Source: Nitrospirota bacterium (GTDB lineage Bacteria > Nitrospirota > Thermodesulfovibrionia > Thermodesulfovibrionales > JdFR-88). Taken from it: DNA of 18,882 nt. Where the stretch lies: NCBI GenBank assembly GCA_021812785.1, contig JAKAMR010000056.1, positions 1 through 18,882 of the forward strand. The letters are read 5' to 3'. The notes beneath the pieces were generated by a model. That model searched no databases and had not been told where the DNA came from. It saw only the letters and a program-made list of their open reading frames with translations. This document shows, in pieces, positions 1-5,957 of this stretch (positions are counted from its first letter, which is position 1; every line of letters starts with the position of its first letter). The position numbers were made by a program, and so were the translations under genes.

Positions 1-519
1 GGGATCGAGGTAATTGCAGTGCCGGGGCCAAGCGCCTCGATCTCTGCGCTTACCATATCGGGCCTTGATACGGCCGAGTTCACCTTCATAGGTTTTTTGC
101 CCACCAAAAAAAATGAACGGATCAAAAAACTAAAGGAACTGGCCCTGGAGGAGCGTACTCTCATCTTTTACGAGGCCCCCCACAGGCTGATGGAGACCCT
201 TTCCTGCATGGATGATGTCCTGGTCTTTCAGGACAGGAAGGCCGCCCTTGTAAAAGAGCTCACGAAGATGCACGAAGAGGTCGTAAGGGGGAGCCTGCGG
301 GACATTCGAGAGGCGCTTGAGAATAAAAAAATTGCCGGGGAATACGTGATAGTGGTGGAGGGCAGGCAGAAGCGCCTTGAACACCCGCCAATCGAGGAGG
401 CGGTGGCCGAGGTCAGGGCCCTGATGAAAAAGGGGACCGGCAGGAAAGAGGCGGTAAAAACTGTTGCCAAAAGCTACGGGCTTTCAAAAAAGGAACTCTA
501 TGACAGGAGCCTCCAATGA
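1..519 (+). CDS. rsmI: 16S rRNA (cytidine1402-2'-O)-methyltransferase RsmI, 3' part
   Basis: This is the C-terminal 172 residues of RsmI. The gene enters the window already open in frame 1, and full family members are about 280 residues. RsmI uses S-adenosylmethionine to 2'-O-methylate C1402 in the decoding centre of 16S rRNA. What is seen: the tetrapyrrole-methylase-type segment AVPGPSASISAL at the window start, then IGFLPTKKNERIKKL and the RsmI-typical LIFYEAPHRL, followed by a basic C-terminal region ending KSYGLSKKELYDRSLQ, usual for the family. The stop TGA overlaps the ATG of the next gene (ATGA), so the two are probably translationally coupled. Identity rests on these motifs and is quite sure; the N-terminal half cannot be checked here. 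Confidence 0.93.
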   Translation, partial: GIEVIAVPGPSASISALTISGLDTAEFTFIGFLPTKKNERIKKLKELALEERTLIFYEAPHRLMETLSCMDDVLVFQDRKAALVKELTKMHEEVVRGSLRDIREALENKKIAGEYVIVVEGRQKRLEHPPIEEAVAEVRALMKKGTGRKEAVKTVAKSYGLSKKELYDRSLQ

Positions 520-1661
520 GTAAAAAGAAAAAACAGAAACCCGTCTATTTTGCCTCCGCCAGGGTGCTTAAGTGGAAGCAGGAGGAGAGCCTGCCCGGCA
601 AGCTGGACCGCCTTTTGGAGAAGATGGACCTGGCCGGCCGCCTTGAAAAGGACGAATGGGTGGCGGTAAAGACCCATTTTGGCTCTGCCGGGGCCCACAG
701 GATCATAAGGCCGGTCTTTCTGTCCAGGGTCGTTTCCGCCCTGAAGGCGGCTGGGGCAAAACCCTTCGTGACGGACACGGTGAGAATCAGCGGCCTCGAT
801 TACCTGGAGATCGCAACCCGGAACGGCATAAACCAACTTTCAGTGGGTGCGCCCGTTGTGCTTGCCGACGGGCTTTACGGCAGGGACAACATACTGGTGA
901 AGGCGGGCGATATCCTTGGAGAGGTCGCCGTGGCCTCTCTCATACACGACGCCCCGGCCATGGTGGTCTGCAGCCATATAAAGGGGCACATCAACTCCGG
1001 CTATGCGGGAGCGATAAAAAACCTTGCAATGGGAGGGGTAAGCGCCTCGCACCGCGGCTGCGGCTGGAGATGCGGCAGGGGGGCGATGCACTCCCTGGGG
1101 GAAGGCAGGCTTTTCTGGGACGAGGACAAATGCCAGCTCTGCTACCAGTGTGAAGACATATGCCCGCTGGAGTGCATAACTTTCGGCAAGGAAGGGAAAA
1201 AATTCGAGTACGCCGATGAGCGGTGCTGGAGGTGCGGAAGATGCACCAGGGTTTGCCCGGGCCAGGCGATAGCGCATGAGGAGGCGGACCCCGTACAGTT
1301 CATGCAGGGGCTGGCAGAGGCGGCGCAGGCGGTGCTGGGCACCTTCAAGCCTGGGAAGGTCATATACGTAAATTTCCTTACCGATATACAGCCTGAATGC
1401 GACTGCATGCCGGGGACGGACGTGCCCGTGGTGCAGGACAAGGGCATACTGGTCTCTGATGATCTGGTGGCCGTGGAACAGGCCAGCATCGATATGCTGC
1501 AGGGCAGCCCTCCCCTGCCGGAGTCCGCCGCGTCGGACAGCGGGCTAAAACAGGGGGACGATATCCTTTTAGAGCTGCACAAAAAAGACTACCGCGTCCA
1601 GATAGAACATGCCCGAAAACTTGGGCTGGGCTCCCCGGATTACGAACTGATACAGATCTAA
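516..1661 (+). CDS. DUF362 domain protein with two 4Fe-4S clusters
   Basis: A 381-residue soluble protein of the DUF362/ferredoxin family. The N-terminal two thirds carry the DUF362 domain (VAVKTHFG near residue 50, SHIKGHINSGYAGAIKNLAMG near 150-170). Two adjacent bacterial ferredoxin motifs follow: CQLCYQCEDICP near residues 207-218 and CWRCGRCTRVCP near 237-248, each CxxCxxCxxxCP, enough for two [4Fe-4S] clusters. The tail has the family's PECDCMPGTD and DDLVAVEQASID stretches. Some relatives are annotated as iron-sulfur proteins, but the reaction of the family is not established, so none is assigned. The start is supported by AGGAG at 505-509, six bases before the ATG, and by the 4-base overlap with rsmI. 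Confidence 0.9.
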   Translation: MSKKKKQKPVYFASARVLKWKQEESLPGKLDRLLEKMDLAGRLEKDEWVAVKTHFGSAGAHRIIRPVFLSRVVSALKAAGAKPFVTDTVRISGLDYLEIATRNGINQLSVGAPVVLADGLYGRDNILVKAGDILGEVAVASLIHDAPAMVVCSHIKGHINSGYAGAIKNLAMGGVSASHRGCGWRCGRGAMHSLGEGRLFWDEDKCQLCYQCEDICPLECITFGKEGKKFEYADERCWRCGRCTRVCPGQAIAHEEADPVQFMQGLAEAAQAVLGTFKPGKVIYVNFLTDIQPECDCMPGTDVPVVQDKGILVSDDLVAVEQASIDMLQGSPPLPESAASDSGLKQGDDILLELHKKDYRVQIEHARKLGLGSPDYELIQI

Positions 1662-1708
1662 TCTAATCTAAAAACCTCCCAAACACATCCTTAGACGGTG
1701 GGCGGGGC

Positions 1709-1740
1709 AAAAAAAAGCTGCTGTCCTGAAGACAGCAGCT
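1709..1740 (-). terminator. Intrinsic terminator on the minus strand
   Basis: AGCTGCTGTC (1716-1725) pairs perfectly with GACAGCAGCT (1731-1740) around a 5-base loop. On the minus strand the stem is followed at once by seven T (complement of 1709-1715), a textbook rho-independent terminator. On the plus strand it is followed by AGATTGGGG, so it does not serve the DUF362 gene. No minus-strand protein gene lies upstream of it. Confidence 0.75.
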
Positions 1741-1773
1741 AGATTGGGGAGGTAACGAGGCGCTTAATTAAGC
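1709..1773 (-). ncRNA. Candidate small RNA with anti-Shine-Dalgarno loop
   Basis: Read on the minus strand, the sequence has the layout of a compact regulatory RNA. A TTGACA box lies 17 bases before a TAAGAA box, which predicts a start near 1773-1774. The transcript would open with the self-complementary GCUUAAUUAAGC. A stretch with no evident partner follows, containing GUUACCUCCCCAAUC, which includes the anti-SD core ACCUCC. It ends in a 10-bp hairpin with a 5-base loop and a run of seven U. Predicted length is about 65 nt. No Rfam family was recognised. The terminator is clear; the promoter and the existence of an RNA are inference. The alternative is a terminator that only blocks stray antisense transcription into the DUF362 gene. 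Confidence 0.4.
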
Positions 1774-1780
1774 TATTTAA

Positions 1781-1809
1781 TTCTTATCACTTTTAAAAAT
1801 CCCTGTCAA
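1781..1809 (-). promoter_or_regulatory. Candidate sigma-70 promoter facing the orphan terminator
   Basis: The minus strand shows a perfect -35 TTGACA (complement of 1804-1809), a 17-base spacer, and TAAGAA (complement of 1781-1786) as a weak -10. Initiation would fall near 1773-1774, 65 bases before the end of the terminator's T run. The -10 matches the consensus at only three of six positions, so this is a candidate only. Confidence 0.4.
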
Positions 1810-1906
1810 GCAAAAATTTAAAAGACCTGATTTTTTTAAATTTAGAAAGTCTTGTAATTATTAAATAATATGCTGACTAAATTACATGATTTCATCTTAT
1901 CACTTT
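1782..1906. repeat. 12-base direct repeat, 113 bases apart
   Basis: TCTTATCACTTT occurs at 1782-1793 and 1895-1906. On the minus strand each copy reads AAAGTGATAAGA and sits where a -10 region would lie: the right copy follows TTGCAT (complement of 1916-1921) by 16 bases, the left copy follows TTGACA by 17. This may mark two related minus-strand promoters or a regulator site. Chance duplication in AT-rich DNA is possible. Confidence 0.4.
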
Positions 1907-2017
1907 CCAGAAACAATGCAAGCCTTCCCATACGTTATTCATCCACAATCCGCAAACACCTTTTTCACGGCAAAAAATCTTTTAAAACAAGAGCTTCCAA
2001 AAAGTGCATTTTCCCCC

Positions 2018-2047
2018 TTGACTACATACAACATCTAGTGCTTTAAT
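2018..2047 (+). promoter_or_regulatory. Probable nrdJ promoter
   Basis: TTGACT (2018-2023, five of six to consensus), an 18-base spacer, and TTTAAT (2042-2047, five of six). Transcription would start near 2054, about 95 bases before the preferred nrdJ start at 2150 and 21 bases before the upstream ATG. Confidence 0.55.
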
Positions 2048-2083
2048 AGACCATCAAAAATAAAAAACCACTATATGGCTGTC
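2026..2083 (+). promoter_or_regulatory. Tandem NrdR-box-like sites over the nrdJ promoter
   Basis: ATACAACATCTAGTGC (2026-2041) fits the NrdR consensus acaCwAtATaTwGtgt at 12 of 16 positions, including every strongly conserved base, and lies between the -35 and -10 boxes. CCACTATATGGCTGTC (2068-2083) matches the left half-site perfectly but its right half poorly. The two are 42 bases apart, about four helical turns. NrdR sites upstream of ribonucleotide reductase genes typically occur in helically phased pairs, so repression by NrdR is inferred. The second site is the weak point. Confidence 0.5.
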
Positions 2084-2149
2084 ATATCCAAGTGGAAAAA
2101 TGCTTTACTGCCGCGTGGGGAAAAGTCAGAGGCGGAGGGGGAATTTCTA

Positions 2150-4453
2150 ATGGAATCATCTTTTAAAAGCACAGGTATTGAAAATGCGGGGCTTGGTTTT
2201 GCTCCAAACGCCTTAAAAGTTCTGGAAAAGCGTTACCTTAAAAAAAACGAGGAAGGTGACGTGGTAGAGACCGCGGGAGATCTCTTCCGCAGGGTCGCAG
2301 GTTTTATTGCCGGGGCGGACAGGCAATATGGGGCGGGAGAAGAGCAAGTAGGCGCGCTGGCGGAGGAGTTTTACCGTGCGATGACCGGGCTTCGCTTCCT
2401 GCCGAACAGCCCCACCCTTATGAACGCCGGCAGGAGGCTGGGGCAGCTCTCAGCCTGTTTTGTCCTGCCTGTAGCCGACTCCATGGAGTCCATCTTTGAT
2501 GCCGTAAAGAATGCGGCCATCATACATAAGTCCGGGGGCGGCACGGGATTTTCCTTTTCACGTCTCCGCCCGGGCGGAGACGTTGTGGGCTCCACAAAAG
2601 GGGTGTCCTCGGGGCCCGTCTCCTTCATGACCGTTTTTGACACGGCCACCGAGGCCGTGAAGCAGGGCGGCACCAGAAGGGGCGCGAACATGGGGATGCT
2701 CTCCGTAAGCCACCCCGACATCCTCTCCTTCATAGGATGCAAGGACGTAAACACGAAACTGAACAACTTCAATATCTCTGTGGCCATAACTGACGGCTTC
2801 ATGACCGCCCTTCAGGAAGACGGGCAGTATGAACTTGTCAATCCCCGCACGAACAAGGTCGTAAAAAAGATCAGCGCGCGGGAGGTGTTCGATAAGATCG
2901 TGGACCACGCCTGGGGCAACGGGGAGCCGGGCGTTGTCTTCATAGACCGGATAAACGATTCCAATCCCACCCCCAATGTGGGGACGATCGAGAGCACGAA
3001 CCCGTGCGGAGAGCAGCCGCTTCTGCCCTATGAGTCCTGCAACCTGGGGTCCATCAACCTGTCGATGATGGTAAAAGACGCAGAGGTGGACTGGGAGGAG
3101 CTTGCCCGCACCACCCGCCTTGCGGTCCATTTTCTGGACAACGTTATAGACATGAACAAATATCCCCTCCCGGAGATAGAGAGCATGACCAAGGCAAACA
3201 GGAAGATAGGCCTCGGCGTCATGGGCTGGGCGGATATGCTTATAAAGCTGGGGCTTTCTTACGATTCGCCCAAGGCGCTGGAACTTGCACAGGAAGTCAT
3301 GGGCTTCATAAGGCGGCACGCCACGGAAGAGTCCCATCTGCTTGCAAGTGAGCGGGGCGTTTTCGCAAACTACAATGGCAGCGCCCGGGAAGGGTTCGCT
3401 GTCAGAAACGCAACTGTCACCACCATCGCCCCGACAGGCACCCTCTCCATCATAGCCGGGTGCTCCTCGGGCATAGAACCGCTCTTTGCCATCTGTTACG
3501 TAAGGACCGTAATGGAGGGGACGAAGCTGATAGAGGTGAATCCCCTTTTCGAGGAGATAGCGAAAGAGCGCGGCTTCTGGTCACGGGACCTCATGGAGCG
3601 CATAGCGGAGGCAGGCAGCATTCATGGGTTTGACGAGATACCAAAAGATATAAAGCAGCTTTTTGTGACCGCCCACGACATCACGCCCGAATGCCACATA
3701 CGCATGCAGGCGGCCTTCCAGCAGCACGTGGATAACGCTGTCTCAAAAACCGTGAACTTCCCCAGGGAAGCCTCAAGGAAAGACGTGGAGGACGTCTATC
3801 TGCTCGCATACGGCCTTGGCTGCAAGGGGGTCACCGTTTACAGGGACGGCTCCAGGGAAGGCCAGGTGCTTTCCACCGGGAAAAATGAGCAGGCGTCCGA
3901 ACAGGCCCAGAAATCAAAGATAGCCTCCCAGAAGGCCGATGTCTCCAAGATCGCCCCAAGGAAACGCCCCGATTCCCTGCGCGGCACCACGAGGCGCATG
4001 TACACTGGCTGCGGGCGCATCTATGTGACCATAAACGAGGACGCTGAAGGCAATTTGGTCGAGCTTTTTACCTCAATGGGAAAGGCCGGGGGCTGCGCCG
4101 CAAGCCAGTCGGAGGCGCTTGGAAGGCTCATATCCCTTGCGCTGCGGTTGAATGTCAGCCACGAGGAGATCATAAAACAGCTTAAGGGCATCCAGTGCCA
4201 CCAGCAGGTATGGGGCGCTGGGGGCAAAATACTGTCCTGCTCGGACGCCATTGCCAAGGCCCTGGAGATGTATCACATGAAAGATACGGAAGGCAACGGC
4301 AATGGCAATGGCAATGGCAAAAAGAAGGACACAGGCCATGTTTACGAGGAGACCATGCTCATAGGGGCCTGCCCTGAATGCGGCGGCTCCGTGGAGCACG
4401 AGAGCGGCTGCGCGGTCTGCCACAACTGCGGGTTCACGAAGTGCAGCGGTTAG
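2150..4453 (+). CDS. nrdJ: Adenosylcobalamin-dependent (class II) ribonucleotide reductase
   Basis: Reduces ribonucleotides to deoxyribonucleotides with a radical generated from coenzyme B12, so it works with or without oxygen. In the 767-residue form the motifs are: C103 in LSACFVLP (first redox Cys), SGGGTGFSFSRLRP near 128-141, the active-site loop NPCGEQPLLPYESCNLGSINL with radical Cys C286, E288 and second redox Cys C297, then APTGTLSIIAG. A TSCPD domain (MYTGCGRIYVTI onward) and a Cys-rich C-terminus with CPEC and CxxC pairs complete the long NrdJ form. An in-frame ATG at 2075 would add 25 residues, but it has no ribosome site and lies inside the second NrdR-like box. The ATG at 2150 follows GGAGG (2134-2138), so it is preferred. 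No NrdR or other partner gene is in the window. Confidence 0.95.
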   Translation: MESSFKSTGIENAGLGFAPNALKVLEKRYLKKNEEGDVVETAGDLFRRVAGFIAGADRQYGAGEEQVGALAEEFYRAMTGLRFLPNSPTLMNAGRRLGQLSACFVLPVADSMESIFDAVKNAAIIHKSGGGTGFSFSRLRPGGDVVGSTKGVSSGPVSFMTVFDTATEAVKQGGTRRGANMGMLSVSHPDILSFIGCKDVNTKLNNFNISVAITDGFMTALQEDGQYELVNPRTNKVVKKISAREVFDKIVDHAWGNGEPGVVFIDRINDSNPTPNVGTIESTNPCGEQPLLPYESCNLGSINLSMMVKDAEVDWEELARTTRLAVHFLDNVIDMNKYPLPEIESMTKANRKIGLGVMGWADMLIKLGLSYDSPKALELAQEVMGFIRRHATEESHLLASERGVFANYNGSAREGFAVRNATVTTIAPTGTLSIIAGCSSGIEPLFAICYVRTVMEGTKLIEVNPLFEEIAKERGFWSRDLMERIAEAGSIHGFDEIPKDIKQLFVTAHDITPECHIRMQAAFQQHVDNAVSKTVNFPREASRKDVEDVYLLAYGLGCKGVTVYRDGSREGQVLSTGKNEQASEQAQKSKIASQKADVSKIAPRKRPDSLRGTTRRMYTGCGRIYVTINEDAEGNLVELFTSMGKAGGCAASQSEALGRLISLALRLNVSHEEIIKQLKGIQCHQQVWGAGGKILSCSDAIAKALEMYHMKDTEGNGNGNGNGKKKDTGHVYEETMLIGACPECGGSVEHESGCAVCHNCGFTKCSG
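4292..4321 (+). repeat. Hexamer repeat GGCAAY in nrdJ
   Basis: Five near-identical hexamers (GGCAAC, three GGCAAT, GGCAAA) encode an EGNGNGNGNG linker between the TSCPD domain and the Cys-rich C-terminus of NrdJ. Probably a flexible hinge letting the C-terminal cysteines reach the active site. The tract could vary in length by slippage in whole codon pairs without breaking the frame. Confidence 0.8.
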
Positions 4454-4511
4454 CATAAGAATGCAGCGGCTGATCGGCCGGTAGAAAAGCCGGCCCGGCC
4501 CATAAGACACA

Positions 4512-4540
4512 GTCCGCAAGGAAAAAACTCGGTCCGCAAG
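4512..4540 (+). repeat. Two-copy 20-base tandem repeat after nrdJ
   Basis: GTCCGCAAG occurs at 4512-4520 and 4532-4540, each followed by an A-rich stretch, giving a period of 20 bases. It lies in the 118-base gap between nrdJ and the next gene. A short GGCCGG/CCGGCC inverted repeat (4476-4495) precedes it but lacks a T run, so it is not called a terminator. Confidence 0.5.
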
Positions 4541-4571
4541 AAAAGAAAATATTTCTGGAACGGAAGGCAAA

Positions 4572-5012
4572 ATGAAATCTGGGTACCGCGCATGTGTCTC
4601 CTATCTTGCCGGCCGGTTGGTATTCGGCCATGACGCCGCAACCATATATGAATGCATTGAGGGCAGGCATCTGGATGCTGCGGAGTTGCTGAATAAAAAC
4701 AACATCTCTCTTCAGGAGATAAGGCCACCCCTTAAAAAGCCCGTGCCGTTCGATGAGCTTGGGACCAGATACGCCCTCTACAATTCGTTATCCGGGGACA
4801 TCTACCTGAACATAAGCGGCAACACATTCAAGGGCTACGCGTCAGCGGATTCCTCCCTGTTCATGGGCAAGGCAAGCGGCAATCTTGTAGTGATTTACGA
4901 TTACAGGGAAAAATCCTTCTTCAAATACCGGTTCTGCGTCCTCGAAAAAGGCGGCAGGATTTGCGGGGCCTTATGCCGCGACTGCGGGGCCGGAAAGATA
5001 AAGAGCGACTAA
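4572..5012 (+). CDS. Uncharacterised 146-residue protein
   Basis: Not recognised as a known family. The codon choice (AGG, ATA, AAG, many C/G third positions) matches the neighbours, GGAAGG at 4562-4567 sits four bases before the ATG, and a strong terminator follows, so it is likely a real gene. No signal peptide or membrane segment is evident. The N-terminal 50 residues look helical (ATIYECIEGRHLDAAELLN). The middle (YALYNSLSGDIYLNISGN to NLVVIYDYREKSF) looks beta-rich. The last 25 residues hold four cysteines (FCVLEKGGRICGALCRDCGAGK) that could bind a metal. It follows nrdJ on the same strand and may be cotranscribed with it. No function is proposed. Confidence 0.7.
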   Translation: MKSGYRACVSYLAGRLVFGHDAATIYECIEGRHLDAAELLNKNNISLQEIRPPLKKPVPFDELGTRYALYNSLSGDIYLNISGNTFKGYASADSSLFMGKASGNLVVIYDYREKSFFKYRFCVLEKGGRICGALCRDCGAGKIKSD

Positions 5013-5040
5013 AAAAATCCGGAAGCCGTGAATTTTCTCC

Positions 5041-5066
5041 AAGGCCCCATTCCCAGGGGCCTTTTC
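5041..5066 (+). terminator. Intrinsic terminator after the 146-residue protein gene
   Basis: AAGGCCCC (5041-5048) pairs with GGGGCCTT (5056-5063) around a 7-base loop and runs into TTTT (5062-5065), followed by CCCCTT. It ends the nrdJ side of the window and separates it from the lipoprotein cluster. Confidence 0.75.
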
Positions 5067-5072
5067 CCCTTG

Positions 5073-5122
5073 AAAGACCTTCCTTTGCAAAAGTGATAAC
5101 ATTCAGTTATGGGAAGGTCTTT
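5073..5122 (+). repeat. 11-base perfect inverted repeat around a start codon
   Basis: AAAGACCTTCC (5073-5083) is the exact inverse of GGAAGGTCTTT (5112-5122), with 28 bases between. The ATG of the first lipoprotein gene (5109-5111) lies at the foot of the right arm. In RNA the hairpin would hide the SD-like GGAAGG and the TTG codons at 5121 and 5124. It could be a translational switch or a protein-binding dyad; neither is shown. Confidence 0.5.
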
Positions 5123-5588
5123 GTTGATTATCCTCTGCATGTTTGCGCTTCTGTTTTCTTCCTGCGTGCCGGGGCAGCTCTTCACAAAATATTCCTCCTA
5201 TGACGTATCCCTGAGCGGCCCTTATACTTTTCTGCTTTATACCGGCGTTTACCAGGCGCAGGTGGGCACTGTGATCATCATGTATCCGCAAAGAGGCGCC
5301 TACAGGTTCCAGCCTAATCCGCCCGCTTACGGCTGGCAAATAAGAAAGGACGTGCCTGGAACCACGGCCATGAGCGAGGCCGCTGGTACGCTTGGGATAA
5401 GGGACGTCCGCACCCTGAGGGTGCAAGCCATCATGCACGAGGGAAAGGCCATAGGGTACCAGGTAAGCCCCCCAACACAACCTCCGGGCTACGATATCGC
5501 CAGTTATTACGAGATAAGCTATTTCCTCACAAAAGAAAAGACCATCAACGTGCAGATACTGCCTTCCCCCGTATACCAGGAATACTGA
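5109..5588 (+). CDS. Lipoprotein of unrecognised family (paralogue A)
   Basis: A 159-residue predicted lipoprotein. After MGRS comes a hydrophobic stretch and a lipobox-like FSSC, so Cys19 would be acylated and the rest exported. The mature part is beta-rich with many Tyr and Pro and has no known domain. It aligns without gaps to the protein at 7299-7847: residues 39-88 here match 45-94 there (YTFLLYTGVY with YNLILYGGRY; KDV shared), and the GKAIGYQV region matches GTVIGYEI. No SD precedes the ATG at 5109. TTG at 5124, six bases after GGAAGG, is an alternative that would leave a shorter signal peptide. The lipobox -3 position is Phe rather than the usual Leu. Confidence 0.75.
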   Translation: MGRSLLIILCMFALLFSSCVPGQLFTKYSSYDVSLSGPYTFLLYTGVYQAQVGTVIIMYPQRGAYRFQPNPPAYGWQIRKDVPGTTAMSEAAGTLGIRDVRTLRVQAIMHEGKAIGYQVSPPTQPPGYDIASYYEISYFLTKEKTINVQILPSPVYQEY

Positions 5589-5641
5589 GGGTCACGGGGA
5601 TGCCACGGTTTTTTGAACAAAACACGTTCTGAAAAAACAAA

Positions 5642-5669
5642 TGGACACCGCATGGCCCGCTGGTAAACT
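5642..5669 (+). promoter_or_regulatory. Candidate promoter for the DUF3096 gene
   Basis: TGGACA (5642-5647, five of six to the -35 consensus), a 16-base spacer and TAAACT (5664-5669, four of six). Transcription would begin about 35 bases before the start codon at 5711, leaving room for the very strong SD at 5694-5702. A moderate match only. Confidence 0.35.
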
Positions 5670-5693
5670 GTAATTGAAACGGAAGTAATCCTT

Positions 5694-5702
5694 AAGGAGG
5701 TC
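5694..5702 (+). promoter_or_regulatory. Very strong ribosome binding site
   Basis: TAAGGAGGT is complementary to the full anti-SD end of 16S rRNA, with eight bases to the ATG at 5711. It is the best SD in the window and is the main proof that the 43-codon ORF is a gene. It is also complementary to the ACCUCC segment of the candidate small RNA at 1709-1773. Confidence 0.85.
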
Positions 5703-5710
5703 TATAAAAA

Positions 5711-5842
5711 ATGTACCCGGCCCATGCATTATTTGCACTCGTAATAGGGATCCTGATACTGCTTGTGCCCCGTATGCTTAATTACCTGGTGGCTGTTTAT
5801 CTTATTGTCATAGGGATACTGGGGCTCATCCACCGGTTTTAA
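5711..5842 (+). CDS. DUF3096-type small membrane protein
   Basis: A 43-residue, almost wholly hydrophobic protein: MYPAHALFALVIGILILLVP, then RMLNY, then LVAVYLIVIGILGLIHRF. Two membrane helices are joined by a short turn containing P-R-M-L-N-Y, which is the signature layout of the DUF3096 family (GILILLVPRxLNYxVAxYLIxxGxxGL). Family function is unknown; many bacteria carry such small inner-membrane proteins. The start is fixed by the perfect SD eight bases upstream. It sits between lipoprotein A and the DedA-type gene in what looks like an envelope cluster. It is short enough to be missed by length-filtered gene callers. Confidence 0.85.
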   Translation: MYPAHALFALVIGILILLVPRMLNYLVAVYLIVIGILGLIHRF

Positions 5843-5957
5843 ATTAAAATTTTCCCCCGTCTTGATGACGGGCGGGCCATTCGTCCTTTTTTTGCTTTTT
5901 TAGGCTTTTTTGGGTTTCCTCCGGCGGCGCGCCTGTGCTATCTTAATTGACACGCTT

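Larger units (their letters stand above)
1662..2149. other. Gene-poor AT-rich region upstream of nrdJ
   Basis: No convincing protein gene lies between the DUF362 gene and the preferred nrdJ start. The first 90 bases are mixed in composition. From about 1760 the sequence becomes strikingly AT-rich compared with the coding regions. It holds a minus-strand intrinsic terminator with a candidate small RNA and promoter, a 12-base direct repeat, and the nrdJ promoter with NrdR-like sites. Bases 2075-2149 could code for an N-terminal extension of nrdJ if the upstream ATG is used. ACCTCCC (1674-1680) and GGGAGGT (1747-1753) form an outer inverted repeat around the terminator hairpin. Confidence 0.7.

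Noticed and set aside
1709..1740. Terminator of the DUF362 gene
   Set aside because: The hairpin is perfect, but its T run is on the minus strand. On the plus strand the stem is followed by AGATTGGGG.
1662..2149. Cobalamin riboswitch upstream of the B12-dependent reductase
   Set aside because: The long leader invited this, but no B12-box-like GCCACTG or the associated multi-stem core was found. The AT-rich leader has no extended pairing on the plus strand.
2558..3337. Long minus-strand open frame opposite nrdJ (259 codons)
   Set aside because: It lies wholly antisense to a conserved reductase and has no recognisable motif; it is a codon-bias shadow, as are the other long antisense frames over norD, hisH and the Mur ligase.
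5856..5872. Intrinsic terminator after the DUF3096 gene
   Set aside because: CCCGTC/GACGGG is only a 6-bp stem, and the T-rich part starts about 13 bases later, too far for a standard terminator. The downstream DedA gene is on the same strand.
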